A DNA stretch of 64,000 bases. Source: Coriobacteriaceae bacterium (lineage in GTDB: Bacteria; Actinomycetota; Coriobacteriia; Coriobacteriales; Coriobacteriaceae). Shown here in pieces: positions 1-10,915 of the stretch. The notes beneath the pieces were generated by a model that saw nothing but the letters and a program-made list of their open reading frames with translations, did no database searches and had not been told where the DNA came from. Location of the stretch: contig CABJEP010000004.1 in assembly GCA_902364645.1 (NCBI GenBank), positions 1 through 64,000 of the forward strand, read 5' to 3'. Position numbers and translations under genes: made by a program. Position 1 is the stretch's first letter. Each line of letters begins with the position of its first letter.

Positions 1-1417
<1,417 letters not shown>

Positions 1418-1595
1418 CGTTTTCCCTTCAGCGGCAGTCGAATAAAGTGCGCATTACTGCTCAAGTCACTTATGGCTGCTTGGACAAATAATATATTGGT
1501 CGTAAATCTCTCAGTAGTCTGATACCGTTCTTACTAATATTCCGTGATAGGATTCAGCGTTCGGTTCAGATTTAGCATAGGTGATGGCTTTGGTT

Positions 1596-2594
1596 CTATC
1601 TCAGATCTTTAAACCTATTGAGAGCCATTTCAGCCTTGAAGTCTTCGAGAAAGTGTAAGAAGTCATATTTCGGCTCGTAGCCTAATAACTCACGACAGTT
1701 TTCGATATCCATTACATAAGAAGGACCGCTTGGCATTTCCGGACGATAGACAATCTTTGATTCAACGCCATCTGGATTGAATACCTTCGCGATGCCGCGA
1801 ATCCAGTCCTCGTTTGAAGTTCCGATGCCGGTACCCACATTAAAGAAGCCGCCGTCAACGTTCTCTACGGTCACAGCTTTACGTAAGAGCTGACAGAAGT
1901 CCTTGACGTTTACAACATCTTTGGCGCGAGTGGGATCGCCCCAGATTTCAAGCGTTTCTCCTGCCATGGCTCGATCCATCAGCAATCGATATCCAAGTGT
2001 TCGGCGCACTCCATCGACGTTGTATGTCTTGTCAGGGGTATAAGCGTAGACAGTGGGAAGCCTAAACACAAAGCCTTTTAATCCGTACTCAGCCTGATAA
2101 TGCTTGATCAAATCAACGGCGAAGCATTTGGAAAGAGCATAGACGGTGTGATCGCCAGTCATAATAATATTGCGATCATCGTAAGGATGAATTACGGGGT
2201 TTTCCGGAGTAACGGAACCCAGCACATCGGATATGGTCTGAGCATAAAGAATGCGATCAGCACCCGTCTTACAGCAATACTCGAGTACGTTAAGGGCTCC
2301 ACGGCTGTTTACGTCAATATAATCGGAAGGGTTATAGCCGCTCATATATGCTGGCAGTAAACCGGCAAGAAGAATCACCGCCTGGACGCCCTCTTGGGGG
2401 AGCTGCTCTAGAGTAGAAGCATCGGACATATCTACACTTGTATAACCAATGTTGTAGCGATTGAAAAAATTCGTCTCTCTACGACCGGCGGCAAACACCT
2501 CATATTCATCTGCAGGCAGGTGATTTACTAGATCTTCGGTAAGGTATGCACCGGTGTTGCCGGTTGCGCCGATTACTACAATCCTCTTTTTCAC
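1596..2594 (-). CDS. NAD-dependent epimerase/dehydratase (extended SDR)
   Basis: A 332-residue protein with the Rossmann motif VIGATGNTGAYL at the N-terminus and a YALSK catalytic Tyr-x3-Lys near residue 152. Both mark the extended short-chain dehydrogenase family that epimerises or dehydrates nucleotide sugars. The substrate cannot be read from the sequence. The start is GTG, preceded by AAGGTGGG, and lies 2 bases after the stop of the ATP-grasp gene. The neighbours, an ATP-grasp ligase and a DegT aminotransferase, suggest these three genes make or decorate one unusual sugar, possibly an amino sugar carrying an acyl or amino-acid group. That assignment is inference. Confidence 0.82.
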   Translation of the reverse strand: MKKRIVVIGATGNTGAYLTEDLVNHLPADEYEVFAAGRRETNFFNRYNIGYTSVDMSDASTLEQLPQEGVQAVILLAGLLPAYMSGYNPSDYIDVNSRGALNVLEYCCKTGADRILYAQTISDVLGSVTPENPVIHPYDDRNIIMTGDHTVYALSKCFAVDLIKHYQAEYGLKGFVFRLPTVYAYTPDKTYNVDGVRRTLGYRLLMDRAMAGETLEIWGDPTRAKDVVNVKDFCQLLRKAVTVENVDGGFFNVGTGIGTSNEDWIRGIAKVFNPDGVESKIVYRPEMPSGPSYVMDIENCRELLGYEPKYDFLHFLEDFKAEMALNRFKDLR

Positions 2595-2596
2595 GG

Positions 2597-3808
2597 TTAG
2601 CCCACCTTCGCCCTCATGAACTCACTCGGCTCGGCGCGAAATTCATCAAGCTCGGCTTGTGTGTCGAACCTTAGGAATACCGATCCAAATGCATGATTTG
2701 CTGCCGTGAACGCCTCGACTTTGGCGCCGGGCTCAATCCACAGCTGCTCTTCGGCAAGATGAGAGACGGCGAAATCAGCTGCATACTCCATACCTGTGAA
2801 CACCCCGTCGCGATCAGAGTGAAGCATCTGCTGATACCAGAAACCGTCATAAGCGGGCATCGAAAGATTGCCAACGGGTTCGCCGAGAGCGGCCTTCACC
2901 GCCGCCATGACAAGATCGGTCTTGCCGTCGGTGGCATATTTGAGCATCTCGCACAGTCGGTTACCGCCGCCGCGCGGAGAGCTCTCCATAATGTAGGCCC
3001 TGCCATCGGTTGCCACGCGGGTCTCAATGTTGAATACGCCGTCACGAAGGCCCAACAGATCGGCCAATCGCTGCAATTCCGAGACAAGCTCTATTTGTGC
3101 CCACGCCGGCAATGATGCTGGCATTGCATACGCAGCGGGCGTGTAGGGATTTGGAACGGAGGGATCGAACAGCTGCGAGGTAAAGCTCACGCACGAGAAC
3201 TTTCCGCCGCTAACGAATCCGTCGGCATCGGAGGAGTCCCCCTCCTTCTCCAAAAACTGCTCGACGATACAGCGCCCATCACGCGAAAACTCGAGAGCGT
3301 ACTCAATCGCCGCCTTAAGATCCTCGGGGCCATCCACGCGCGAGCAGCCCTTCGATCCAGCCGAATCAACCGGTTTGGCAATCACGGGATAAGCAATCGA
3401 ATCGGCTTCTTTCATGGCCTCGTCGGCAGAGCGGTAGATATGAAGCTCGGGACAATTAAAGTCATTGTCGCGAAGGAAGGCGCGGTAGCGCTCTTTATCT
3501 TGAAGAATGCTGACCGCCTCATAGCTTCCCTGGAACGGCAGCCCCAGTTTCTCGGCAGCATATGACGCGGACACCACACCCGGGTCTGCTGCAAACGACA
3601 TAATTCCGTCCACCTTGCATTGTTTAGCAGCGGCAAGCACAGCCTCGTTATCGATAATGCTCGCATTGATGTAATCATCCGAGAAAGCGTGCGCATAGTT
3701 ATGCGGTAAATAATCGCAAGTAACGACCTTCGCGCCCAACTCGTGCGCCGCCTTAATAACCGGTAGCGCATAGCGTGCTCCGCCAAGAAGGAGAAGTGTC
3801 TTACTCAT
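2597..3808 (-). CDS. ATP-grasp domain protein
   Basis: 403 residues from the ATG at 3808. An upstream in-frame start would add 12 residues but lacks as good a ribosome site; AGGAAAGG sits about 8 bases before the chosen ATG, which overlaps the DegT stop as TGATG. The N-terminal pre-ATP-grasp fold shows MSKTLLLLGGARYALP. The central region has YPVIAKPVDSAGSKGCSRV, a typical ATP-grasp lysine and glycine loop, and VFNIETRV with YIMESSPRGGGNRL near the C-terminus, matching carbamoyl-phosphate-synthase-like ligases. Such enzymes join a carboxylate to an amine or similar group through an acyl phosphate. In a polysaccharide locus it probably modifies a sugar, but the substrate is unknown. Confidence 0.8.
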   Translation of the reverse strand: MSKTLLLLGGARYALPVIKAAHELGAKVVTCDYLPHNYAHAFSDDYINASIIDNEAVLAAAKQCKVDGIMSFAADPGVVSASYAAEKLGLPFQGSYEAVSILQDKERYRAFLRDNDFNCPELHIYRSADEAMKEADSIAYPVIAKPVDSAGSKGCSRVDGPEDLKAAIEYALEFSRDGRCIVEQFLEKEGDSSDADGFVSGGKFSCVSFTSQLFDPSVPNPYTPAAYAMPASLPAWAQIELVSELQRLADLLGLRDGVFNIETRVATDGRAYIMESSPRGGGNRLCEMLKYATDGKTDLVMAAVKAALGEPVGNLSMPAYDGFWYQQMLHSDRDGVFTGMEYAADFAVSHLAEEQLWIEPGAKVEAFTAANHAFGSVFLRFDTQAELDEFRAEPSEFMRAKVG

Positions 3809-4944
3809 CAGTTTTCCTTTCCTGAATTCAACACCGTTTCGCAAATGCGGTCGACGTCCTCTAACGCTAGGTCGGCATACATGGGAAGCGTGATAACCTC
3901 AGTCGCAGCCTTCTTGGCCACAGGGGTGCGGTCGCTGGAGTACACGCTTCTGTAGCAAGCGTAATCGTTGACCAACGGATAGAAGTATTTGCGTGCGCCG
4001 ACGCCAACCTTGTCCAGGGCATCGAAAACGTCATCGCGCGATGCTCCGAAGACACTCGGATCGAACAGCACTGGAAGGTACGCATAGTTGTGGCGGATGT
4101 TATTGGCGGGACGGAAAACGGTCACGCCGGCCGTGCCTTCAAGGTTGTCCCAATAACGCTCAGCAACGGCCTTGCGCTTGCCAATCTCGGCGTCCAGGTG
4201 ACGAAGATTGCAGACGCCCATAGCCGCGCAGAACTCATTCATCTTGGCGTTGCCACCCACGTACTCGACGTCCTCGGGTCCCGTGATTCCAAAGTTCTTC
4301 CATTGATTGAGCAGCGGATACAGATCTTCGTCCTTGAAGCAGACGCAACCGCCTTCGATGGTGTTGAATACCTTGGTTGCATGGAAGCTGAACATGGCCG
4401 CATCGCCGAATGCCGCCGCGCTATTGCTGCTTCCGTCCTCGTTCACGCGCTCGACGCCGAAGGCGTGGGCTGCATCGTAGATGACCTTCAGCCCGTGACG
4501 GTCAGCGATCTCCTGGATGACGTCAACATCGCAAAGATTACCGTATACATGGACGGGCACGATGGCGCAGGTGCGCGGGGTGATTAATCGTTCAATGCTC
4601 TCGGGATCCAACGTTAGATTCACGGGATTCACATCGGCAAAAACGGGAGTAAGTCCCTTTCGCACGATAGCGTGAGTGGTCGAGGCAAAGGTGAACGGTG
4701 TTGTGATGACCTCTCCACCGGTCGGAAGAGCCATGGCCTCGAGGATGCACTCTAGAGCATTGTGACCATTCGTGAACAGAGCAAGGTTGTCGATCCCCAA
4801 ACGCTCCTTGAGGTCTGCCTCGAGCTTCTTATGCTCAACACCCATATTGGTAAGCCAATGGCTATCCCAAAGAGGTGCGACCTCTTCAAAGTATTCCTCC
4901 ATAGGAGGCATGGATGATCGTGTGACAAGAATGCGGTTACCCAT
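3808..4944 (-). CDS. DegT/DnrJ/EryC1/StrS family PLP-dependent sugar aminotransferase
   Basis: 378 residues from the ATG at 4944, which has GGGAAGG about 10 bases upstream; a TTG nine codons earlier is less likely. Motifs: TNGHNALECIL (phosphate-binding region), VPVHVYGNLCDVD, YDAAHAFGVE, and FSFHATKVFNTIEGG with the PLP lysine. These define the family that transaminates a nucleotide-linked keto sugar to an amino sugar, usually from glutamate. The stop overlaps the ATP-grasp start by one base, so the two are co-translated. With rfbA/rfbB producing a 4-keto-6-deoxy sugar in the same operon, a dTDP-4-amino-4,6-dideoxy sugar product is plausible but not proven. Confidence 0.87.
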   Translation of the reverse strand: MGNRILVTRSSMPPMEEYFEEVAPLWDSHWLTNMGVEHKKLEADLKERLGIDNLALFTNGHNALECILEAMALPTGGEVITTPFTFASTTHAIVRKGLTPVFADVNPVNLTLDPESIERLITPRTCAIVPVHVYGNLCDVDVIQEIADRHGLKVIYDAAHAFGVERVNEDGSSNSAAAFGDAAMFSFHATKVFNTIEGGCVCFKDEDLYPLLNQWKNFGITGPEDVEYVGGNAKMNEFCAAMGVCNLRHLDAEIGKRKAVAERYWDNLEGTAGVTVFRPANNIRHNYAYLPVLFDPSVFGASRDDVFDALDKVGVGARKYFYPLVNDYACYRSVYSSDRTPVAKKAATEVITLPMYADLALEDVDRICETVLNSGKEN

Positions 4945-5019
4945 ATCAGGTACCTTCCCTTCGCTATGCAACTTTCAAAGAACGATGACTAAAACGGTTA
5001 CAGTATTGACACAACGTCT

Positions 5020-6489
5020 TTAACGACGTTTAGCACCCAAGAAATCCCTAAAGGTATTGATGAGGTATTCAAAGGCTTCGAGTTTAAAAATGCCTGCGAT
5101 ACCAAAGTAGGTAATTGCCATTACGGCAATTACGACAAGAATTTGAAGTCCAGGCGAGGCGACAAATGAACCGCAAAACAGTGCAAGTCCTCCTGCAATT
5201 GCTGAAATCACAAATGCAGGAGCGATATCGCGTATTTGGTCAGAATAAGAGTATCCGATAACCCGTTTGTTGGGATAAGCGTTAACAAATGTTGAGATGA
5301 TGCCGGTAATCATATACATGGCTACCATTAGGTAGACGTCCTTTAATATAAAGGCAGCAAACAAAATGAAGCAGATTCCATAGGCCTTTTTGATAAGTTC
5401 AAGCTTCAGGAACAGATCAGAACGCCCCATGCCGTTAAGTGCCTGCAGGTTAGTGGTGTGTATTGGTAATAGGGCGTATATAAAGCAATACATCTGCAGA
5501 AACGGTACACAAGGCAGCCATTTCTCTCCTAGTAATAAGACAACAATCGGTTTAGCCGCTACTGCAAATAGCGTCATAGCTGGAACAATAATAAAGGTTG
5601 ATGTTTTTAGGGCCCTTCGTACTAATCGCTTCACCTGATCGGTATCAGCTTGAACACGCGAAATGGCTGATAGCATGACAGGCTGAATTGCCCCATCCAA
5701 CATGCCCCCCAGAGCCTGGGGGTACTTTTTTCCCTGAGAAACTAAGCCGAGGTCTGAGGCGCTGAATTGCTTACCTATAATTAAATCTGAAAGAGATTGA
5801 TAGCCTTGATCCAATAAACCAGAAACGAGGAGTTTCCAGCCAAAACTAAAATGCTTGCGAGCTTTCGACCTATTAAATATGGGCTTCGGAAACCATTTAA
5901 CCTGGAAGCCCAAAAAAAGACAGTTGCTAAATTGATAAATTAGTTGCTGAAGAACTAAAGCCCAAAGACCGGCCCCTGCAGTGGCTGCAACAATACCAGC
6001 TATTCCAGAGACGATGACAGCTGCAATTGTTGCATTAAACACCTTACGTAGTTTAAGGTCCCGCTGTACTATTGCCACCTGAACAGAATTGAAGGCTGTG
6101 ACCAATAGCAAAAAACCCATAACACGTAAGGGCCAGATTAGATAATCCAAGGAGTAAAAGGACGCAATTGCTGGTGCTGAAATATAGACCACCAAGCACA
6201 GAACAATCGAGGTTCCAAAACTCAACCAGAACACTGTCGACAAATCGGAATCTTCAACTGTTTGAGCTTGAACTATTGATGTATTTAAGCCAGATTGAAC
6301 AATTGCATTGCCTATGTTAACGAAGACAAGAATAATTGCTAGGGCACCGAACTCTTCAGGGGCAAGCAGACGCGCCATAACAATCTGTACGGCGAGTTGA
6401 ACAACTGCATTTCCTCCCCTTTCAAATAGTTTCCAAATTAAAGAGGAAAGTGTCTCTTGTTTAAGTGATGGCTCCTGTCTACTTGTCAT
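5020..6489 (-). CDS. wzx: Wzx-type polysaccharide flippase (MOP superfamily)
   Basis: 489 residues, strongly hydrophobic, with roughly 12-14 candidate membrane segments spread over the whole length, as expected for the lipid-linked oligosaccharide flippases. The N-terminal stretch LIWKLFERGGNAVVQLAVQI followed by RLLAPEEFGALAII is typical of the Polysacc_synt family. It would move undecaprenyl-linked repeat units across the membrane for Wzy polymerisation. Its start overlaps the end of the preceding glycosyltransferase gene by 11 bases. The DNA from here to about 10.4 kb is visibly more AT-rich than the flanks, a common sign of a horizontally exchanged capsule segment. Confidence 0.88.
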   Translation of the reverse strand: MTSRQEPSLKQETLSSLIWKLFERGGNAVVQLAVQIVMARLLAPEEFGALAIILVFVNIGNAIVQSGLNTSIVQAQTVEDSDLSTVFWLSFGTSIVLCLVVYISAPAIASFYSLDYLIWPLRVMGFLLLVTAFNSVQVAIVQRDLKLRKVFNATIAAVIVSGIAGIVAATAGAGLWALVLQQLIYQFSNCLFLGFQVKWFPKPIFNRSKARKHFSFGWKLLVSGLLDQGYQSLSDLIIGKQFSASDLGLVSQGKKYPQALGGMLDGAIQPVMLSAISRVQADTDQVKRLVRRALKTSTFIIVPAMTLFAVAAKPIVVLLLGEKWLPCVPFLQMYCFIYALLPIHTTNLQALNGMGRSDLFLKLELIKKAYGICFILFAAFILKDVYLMVAMYMITGIISTFVNAYPNKRVIGYSYSDQIRDIAPAFVISAIAGGLALFCGSFVASPGLQILVVIAVMAITYFGIAGIFKLEAFEYLINTFRDFLGAKRR

Positions 6490-7560
6490 TTTCGCTCCAC
6501 GGGTTGATTAGCTTTTGAGATTTTCCAGTCAGCTTTCTCTGTAAATACTTCGCTAGATAACCAGTGATTAAGAATGCCCATTTCCACCAAGGTTTTGACT
6601 GAAATTTGTCGTGAAGAATAAGCTCATCCATGTTTAGGGCAGCGTCTTGGGGGTTCACAAAGTCAAATTCTGGTTCTTCTTTTAGTTTTCGATTCTGTAG
6701 TTCTGCTGAATTAGAGAACGCTTTTGTAAAGCTATGGCCGTTACCCACGACCCCTAAGTCACGTTGCAAGTTTTCGATAGGGCAAATGGCGACCTTGTCA
6801 AATACAATCATGGCAACATCCCATGTCATATCAATAGAGTAAAGTCGTCCATTGTGCCAGGGCGCTTTGGCTCTAGTGTTATATGTGTCCTTGAGATATT
6901 GGTAGCAGAGGGTCTTGGAGCGTTTGAATAGCTTTAATAAAGCTGACGGATGATCGCCAATTGATAGGATTGATTGATCTAGAACAAAGTTGTAATACGG
7001 TAGGATACATTCACTCCAGGATGCCATGCCATGCCATAGCATTTGTCGTTTCTCGGTATTGCAATCATCAGTGTTTATGCTTCTAAGTAATGGAGTGTAT
7101 CCATCTCCACACCAAACGTAATCAGAAGGATTAATTACAACAACATCGTTATCGGTAGCGTAAATTTGAAGCCCCTTGTTGCAAAAATCTAAGAAACAAG
7201 GGGCAGGCTCGTTATCATCTTCCAAATGATAATCGAATTATATTTTGAGAGGATTAGACGTACGAGCCAAAGATAGTTTTCAAACGGGCCTAAATTAGCC
7301 TTATGAAAATATAGATTTAGCGATTTAAACGGATGGTCGTCATGAATTGTGTTCAGATAATTACAGACTTCCACATAACCAGACTTATATTTTGTATTCG
7401 GAGGATAATCGACTGAAATATAGACGTCAGTGTACTCGGCACAATGGCATCTACCGAGAGAATCAATCGTTGTTTTTAGGCACTCGATTCTACTCAACGT
7501 TGTAATCGCAACTGGTGCAAAGTTGCCTTCGCTAGATGAATACGATATTTCTTGTGACAT
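6479..7560 (-). pseudogene. Glycosyltransferase split by a -1 frameshift
   Basis: Two overlapping frames together encode one protein. The first (from ATG 7560) reads VAITTLSRIECLKTTIDSL, DVYISVDYPPNTKY and ends in SKYNSIIIW before going out of frame. The second resumes with EDDNEPAPCFLDFCNKGLQ, the acceptor-side acidic motif expected directly after the III strand, and runs to the stop at 6479. Restoring one T in the three-T run at 7224-7226 would join I-I-I to L-E-D-D. The intact protein would have about 360 residues and resemble GT2/GNT-I-like capsule transferases. Either the gene is inactivated, it frameshifts during translation, or the read contains an indel error; no canonical -1 slippery heptamer is visible. 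Confidence 0.8.
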
Positions 7561-7617
7561 GGTAAGCTATTCCCATCACGAACAAGGTCTCAAGGTTTTA
7601 TAAAGTAGATTGTTTAT

Positions 7618-8778
7618 TCAGGACGCAGCCCTGCTTCGCATATCAAAATTCCCATTAAAGCTAAGTAATGGAACAAGCAGAAATAAGGATGGATTGACAG
7701 CAGCAGCCGGGTAAAAACTTTCACTCAGACCTGCAATCATGTAAATAACCACAAATGCAAGAGATGCCCAATCGCGTGTTTCTTTAAGCCGTTTAACAAT
7801 TAACTGCATTGATCCGAATAGCAAAATGAAGGCAATTAATCCGTAGGCAACGAAGACGAAGACGTAGCTATTGTCAAAATTACCCTCTGAGGTCAGCATG
7901 CCATGACCGAATGGGCTTGCCGTGTAGTTACTGAGAAAGAAGTTGTTGTAATAGATACGACCCTGAAAAATCCTATCGAGAACGCCGACAAAACCGTTTC
8001 TCCCATAGAGCAACGCAGTTCCAAACGAAAATGCAATAAGAAGCGGGAGGACGGCCGTTGAGAACCTGACGAACAGTTCCCTTATCTTCCCTGAATGCTG
8101 AAGTACATAGAACAGGAGCAGACCACCCATGCCGAGGAACAGGCCGATGTAACTGCCCGTGATGTATTCACACAAGATGTTCAAAACGGCAAACACGAGG
8201 TAGACGACAATTCCGCAATTTCCCCTTTTCATATAGAGCGTCAAGAAGACGACCGTGAGAAAAGACAAGTGCATGACGTTGGTAGAGGAGCCGTTTACAA
8301 GGACTCGCTGAATGTATGTGTCTGTCGCCATTTTATAATACTGGTAAAATTCAACTTCATAAATACCCGTAGCGGCAAACAGCACTACGAAAAGAAGTCC
8401 TACGATTTTCGCGGTCAGAAATGTAAGTAGCACCCTCTTGATATCAATGTCCTTGGCGCCAACCAACAGCATGACCGTAAGAAGCAGGGTGAACCGTTTG
8501 CTAACAACCAGCTCGATGACGCCGAGGGCTGCAAGACCCATCGCAATCAAGAAGAAGCGCGGATCAAAGTCCATAGCAAGAAACCTAATAACCGCGAATG
8601 CGGCACCGAGCCCGACGCAGGCGACATAAATATCGTCACCAGCGCTCAGGCCAAGCGTGCTCATAAACACAACCGAGAAAAGATACGCGCAGTACAGAAG
8701 GTCCACGACTCTCATGGAGGAAACGTTCCCCGCATTCATGTCGGTGTATTGCTTTATGGCAGCCTTGCGCTTAATCAA
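7618..8778 (-). CDS. wzy: Wzy-like oligosaccharide repeat-unit polymerase
   Basis: 386 residues with about 10-12 hydrophobic segments and a longer polar loop in the second half (around GRNGFVGVLDRIFQGRIYY), the usual plan of O-antigen/capsule polymerases. Sequence alone never identifies Wzy proteins strongly; the call rests on topology and position between glycosyltransferases and near a Wzx flippase. It would polymerise flipped repeat units on the outer face of the membrane. The start is TTG, overlapping the preceding stop (TTGA), with GGAAAG upstream. No other polymerase candidate is present in the operon, which supports the role. Confidence 0.72.
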   Translation of the reverse strand: MIKRKAAIKQYTDMNAGNVSSMRVVDLLYCAYLFSVVFMSTLGLSAGDDIYVACVGLGAAFAVIRFLAMDFDPRFFLIAMGLAALGVIELVVSKRFTLLLTVMLLVGAKDIDIKRVLLTFLTAKIVGLLFVVLFAATGIYEVEFYQYYKMATDTYIQRVLVNGSSTNVMHLSFLTVVFLTLYMKRGNCGIVVYLVFAVLNILCEYITGSYIGLFLGMGGLLLFYVLQHSGKIRELFVRFSTAVLPLLIAFSFGTALLYGRNGFVGVLDRIFQGRIYYNNFFLSNYTASPFGHGMLTSEGNFDNSYVFVFVAYGLIAFILLFGSMQLIVKRLKETRDWASLAFVVIYMIAGLSESFYPAAAVNPSLFLLVPLLSFNGNFDMRSRAAS

Positions 8779-9671
8779 GATACTTTCCTTCCAAAACGTC
8801 TCCTTTCGACCAGCACAGACAAGGGGAATACAAGGAGGGCCAATACCCTATTAGAAACGATTCCGGATAAGGTGGGCTCAGCGACCGCCATGTTCAGGGA
8901 CTCGATTCCGACGAGGGCTGAAATTCTTTCCCTCAGCGCTCGAGCGCCCGAGTACCGCCTGGCAGATTCATGTCGCTTGACAAGTGCCATGCGCGTACCC
9001 ACGGGGCTGCCCAGCCAATTCTTCCAGATGTTTTTGGTGAGACCTTCCTCGAGGTATTCACATCTGTAAAAGGGCTCGTTGTGCACGCAAAACAGCTCGG
9101 GAGCAACGAAGTCGTAGTAAGCCGAGCCTTCAGGAATGAAACGCTCGCCCTGAACAACGGGAAATGAATGCCGCCTTAAAACATCAGTGTTAAAGACAAT
9201 CGCCGTCTCGATGACGAGACCGTATTTCATGCGCATATCGGCAAGCTCAATCTTGTCAGCACCATCGGGAAACAATGTATCCAAAGCTGTTTGGTGCGCA
9301 AACAGCTTTGGATACAGAAGACCTTCTTCCGTATCCAAAGCTGTTATGTCGTGCAAGATAGTCTCCACGGCGTTGGGCTCAAGCCAGTCGTCCGAGTCAA
9401 CGCAAATAAAATACTCTCCAGATGCCTCTGCAGCACCAAGATTATGTGCAACGTGTTTTCCAGAGTTCGGCTGTTTGATATATCGAATAGGAAAGGGCGA
9501 CGCGTCTAACCAAGAGACAACCATGTTCTCAGTATCGTCAGTCGATCCATCATCCACAATGAGCCATTCGAATCGAAAGTCGGTCTGAGATATTAGTGAT
9601 GAATACAGGCGCTCAAGCTCATTAATACGATTATAGGTCGGTGTAAATATCGTTAATAATGTGTTGCTCAT
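8775..9671 (-). CDS. Family 2 glycosyltransferase
   Basis: 298 residues. The N-terminus TIFTPTYNRINELERLYSSL and the nucleotide-sugar motif WLIVDDGSTDDTENMV are standard for GT2, and FICVDSDDWLEPNAVE supplies the DxD-type metal site. It should be a cytoplasmic, membrane-associated enzyme adding one sugar to the lipid-linked repeat unit. Donor and linkage are unknown. A hydrophobic stretch near the C-terminus (VLALLVFPLSVLV) may anchor it. Start and stop overlap those of both neighbours (TAATG upstream, TTGA downstream), so it is translationally coupled in the operon. Confidence 0.88.
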   Translation of the reverse strand: MSNTLLTIFTPTYNRINELERLYSSLISQTDFRFEWLIVDDGSTDDTENMVVSWLDASPFPIRYIKQPNSGKHVAHNLGAAEASGEYFICVDSDDWLEPNAVETILHDITALDTEEGLLYPKLFAHQTALDTLFPDGADKIELADMRMKYGLVIETAIVFNTDVLRRHSFPVVQGERFIPEGSAYYDFVAPELFCVHNEPFYRCEYLEEGLTKNIWKNWLGSPVGTRMALVKRHESARRYSGARALRERISALVGIESLNMAVAEPTLSGIVSNRVLALLVFPLSVLVERRRFGRKVS

Positions 9672-10414
9672 TAACGATCGCCCTTAATTATGTTCTTAAA
9701 CGCCTTGAAAAGAATAACCCCTCTAGGGCCAACCGCTCTCATAACTTTATGCTTAAAATGCGTTGCCGGTCCAGCCCATGATCCGTCGAAATGATGAATA
9801 GCATACGTATTTTCAGTTACGTTAATCTCATGCGTAAGGAAATCCTTTGGACAAAAATATTCACTTGGATAAATAGTTATCCCAGCAACTTCCTGGATGC
9901 CAGGTTTATCTTCAAGTCCAAGGCCTTTAAGAATATCAGTTGTACGAACAACGACAGTGGTCTGGTCGTAGACACCACCAGTCTTTATAAAGTGATCAGA
10001 CTCATAGGAATCGAGGATAGTCTTGTAGAGGCCAAGCCCCGGATTGGCCGCAAGGCCAAGCCCCGGAGCGACAGCGCCGGCAGCACCAGAGCTGAAATCC
10101 TGTTCAAAACCCATAAAAGGGCCTCTTTGAATAATTTCATCTAGAGGCTTCAAAAGCTCGACATCAGTATCTAAGTAGACCCCTCCATGCTCAAACAAAA
10201 TCTTGAATCGCGCATAGTCGCTTGCAAATGCCCATTTCTTTACGCTTATAGCTTCGCTAACATAATCACAGCAATCAGTATCAAAGTTTGATTCGTCCCA
10301 ACGAACGATCTCGTAGCCTGGCATATATTTTTCCCATGAAGCAATGCAGCGTTCAGCTAGAGGGGGAAGCGGATTACCGCCAAACCAAATGTAATGAATC
10401 TTCTTGGGTATCAT
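9671..10414 (-). CDS. GT32-like capsular glycosyltransferase (DXD-containing)
   Basis: 247 residues from ATG 10414, which has AGGAG nine bases upstream; a TTG six codons earlier is less likely. The N-terminal MIPKKIHYIWFGGNPLP and the segment KWAFASDYARFKILFEHGG followed by VYLDTDVELLKPLDE are the hallmark of the Gly_transf_sug family, with DTD as the metal-binding DXD. It should transfer a hexose from a nucleotide sugar to the growing repeat unit. It starts 4 bases after the PssE-like stop and overlaps the next glycosyltransferase by one base. Confidence 0.85.
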   Translation of the reverse strand: MIPKKIHYIWFGGNPLPPLAERCIASWEKYMPGYEIVRWDESNFDTDCCDYVSEAISVKKWAFASDYARFKILFEHGGVYLDTDVELLKPLDEIIQRGPFMGFEQDFSSGAAGAVAPGLGLAANPGLGLYKTILDSYESDHFIKTGGVYDQTTVVVRTTDILKGLGLEDKPGIQEVAGITIYPSEYFCPKDFLTHEINVTENTYAIHHFDGSWAGPATHFKHKVMRAVGPRGVILFKAFKNIIKGDR

Positions 10415-10418
10415 GGGG

Positions 10419-10904
10419 TTAAAGCTCCTCAATCAAACCACAGAGCTCCTTACAGAACTCTAAGTTATGGCTCTTAAAATAGGCTCCGCATGAAAGTTCA
10501 CGGGCTCGCTCTATTGCTTGAGGCAGCTCTTTAACGTCATAAATAGGCACGATACCGCCCTGACGCTCCGCCACAATGCGAACGAAATCCGCTTGATGAT
10601 CATTCACGTGCTCGCCAAGGTCCCCTCGACGCGGAACAACAACAGGGACCTTCCCGGCCGCCATCGCCTCAATGAAGCTCGAAGGGCCACCATGCGTAAT
10701 CACCACATCCGCAACTTCCATATAATTCTTCATCTGATGGAACGGCACAAAACGCGAGTGATCACAATGGATAGGCTCATATGTTGAATAGCCTGTCTGA
10801 ATGAAAACCGGTTCCGTAAGTATCCCGTCCGCCCTGAGTTCGTCGACAGCCTTGACCAAGCGATTGAACTGCTGCTCGTGGGTGCCCACGGTAACGAAAA
10901 TCAT
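10419..10904 (-). CDS. PssE/EpsF-like glycosyltransferase subunit (GT28 C-terminal fold)
   Basis: 161 residues from ATG 10904, where MIFVTVGTHEQQFNRLV begins, the exact N-terminus expected for this family. THGGPSSFIEAMAAGKVPVVVP is the nucleotide-sugar site. In characterised capsule systems this protein is the catalytic half of a two-protein transferase equivalent to Alg13-Alg14, and it acts with the membrane-bound partner encoded immediately upstream. The longer frame beginning 23 codons earlier lies inside the partner gene and is rejected. The spacing to the partner stop is 11 bases. Confidence 0.88.
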   Translation of the reverse strand: MIFVTVGTHEQQFNRLVKAVDELRADGILTEPVFIQTGYSTYEPIHCDHSRFVPFHQMKNYMEVADVVITHGGPSSFIEAMAAGKVPVVVPRRGDLGEHVNDHQADFVRIVAERQGGIVPIYDVKELPQAIERARELSCGAYFKSHNLEFCKELCGLIEEL

Positions 10905-10915
10905 TCGACCACTTC

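Noticed and set aside
7223-7230. Programmed -1 frameshift in the split glycosyltransferase
   Set aside because: No canonical X-XXY-YYZ slippery heptamer and no obvious downstream stimulatory stem; mutation or read error is simpler.
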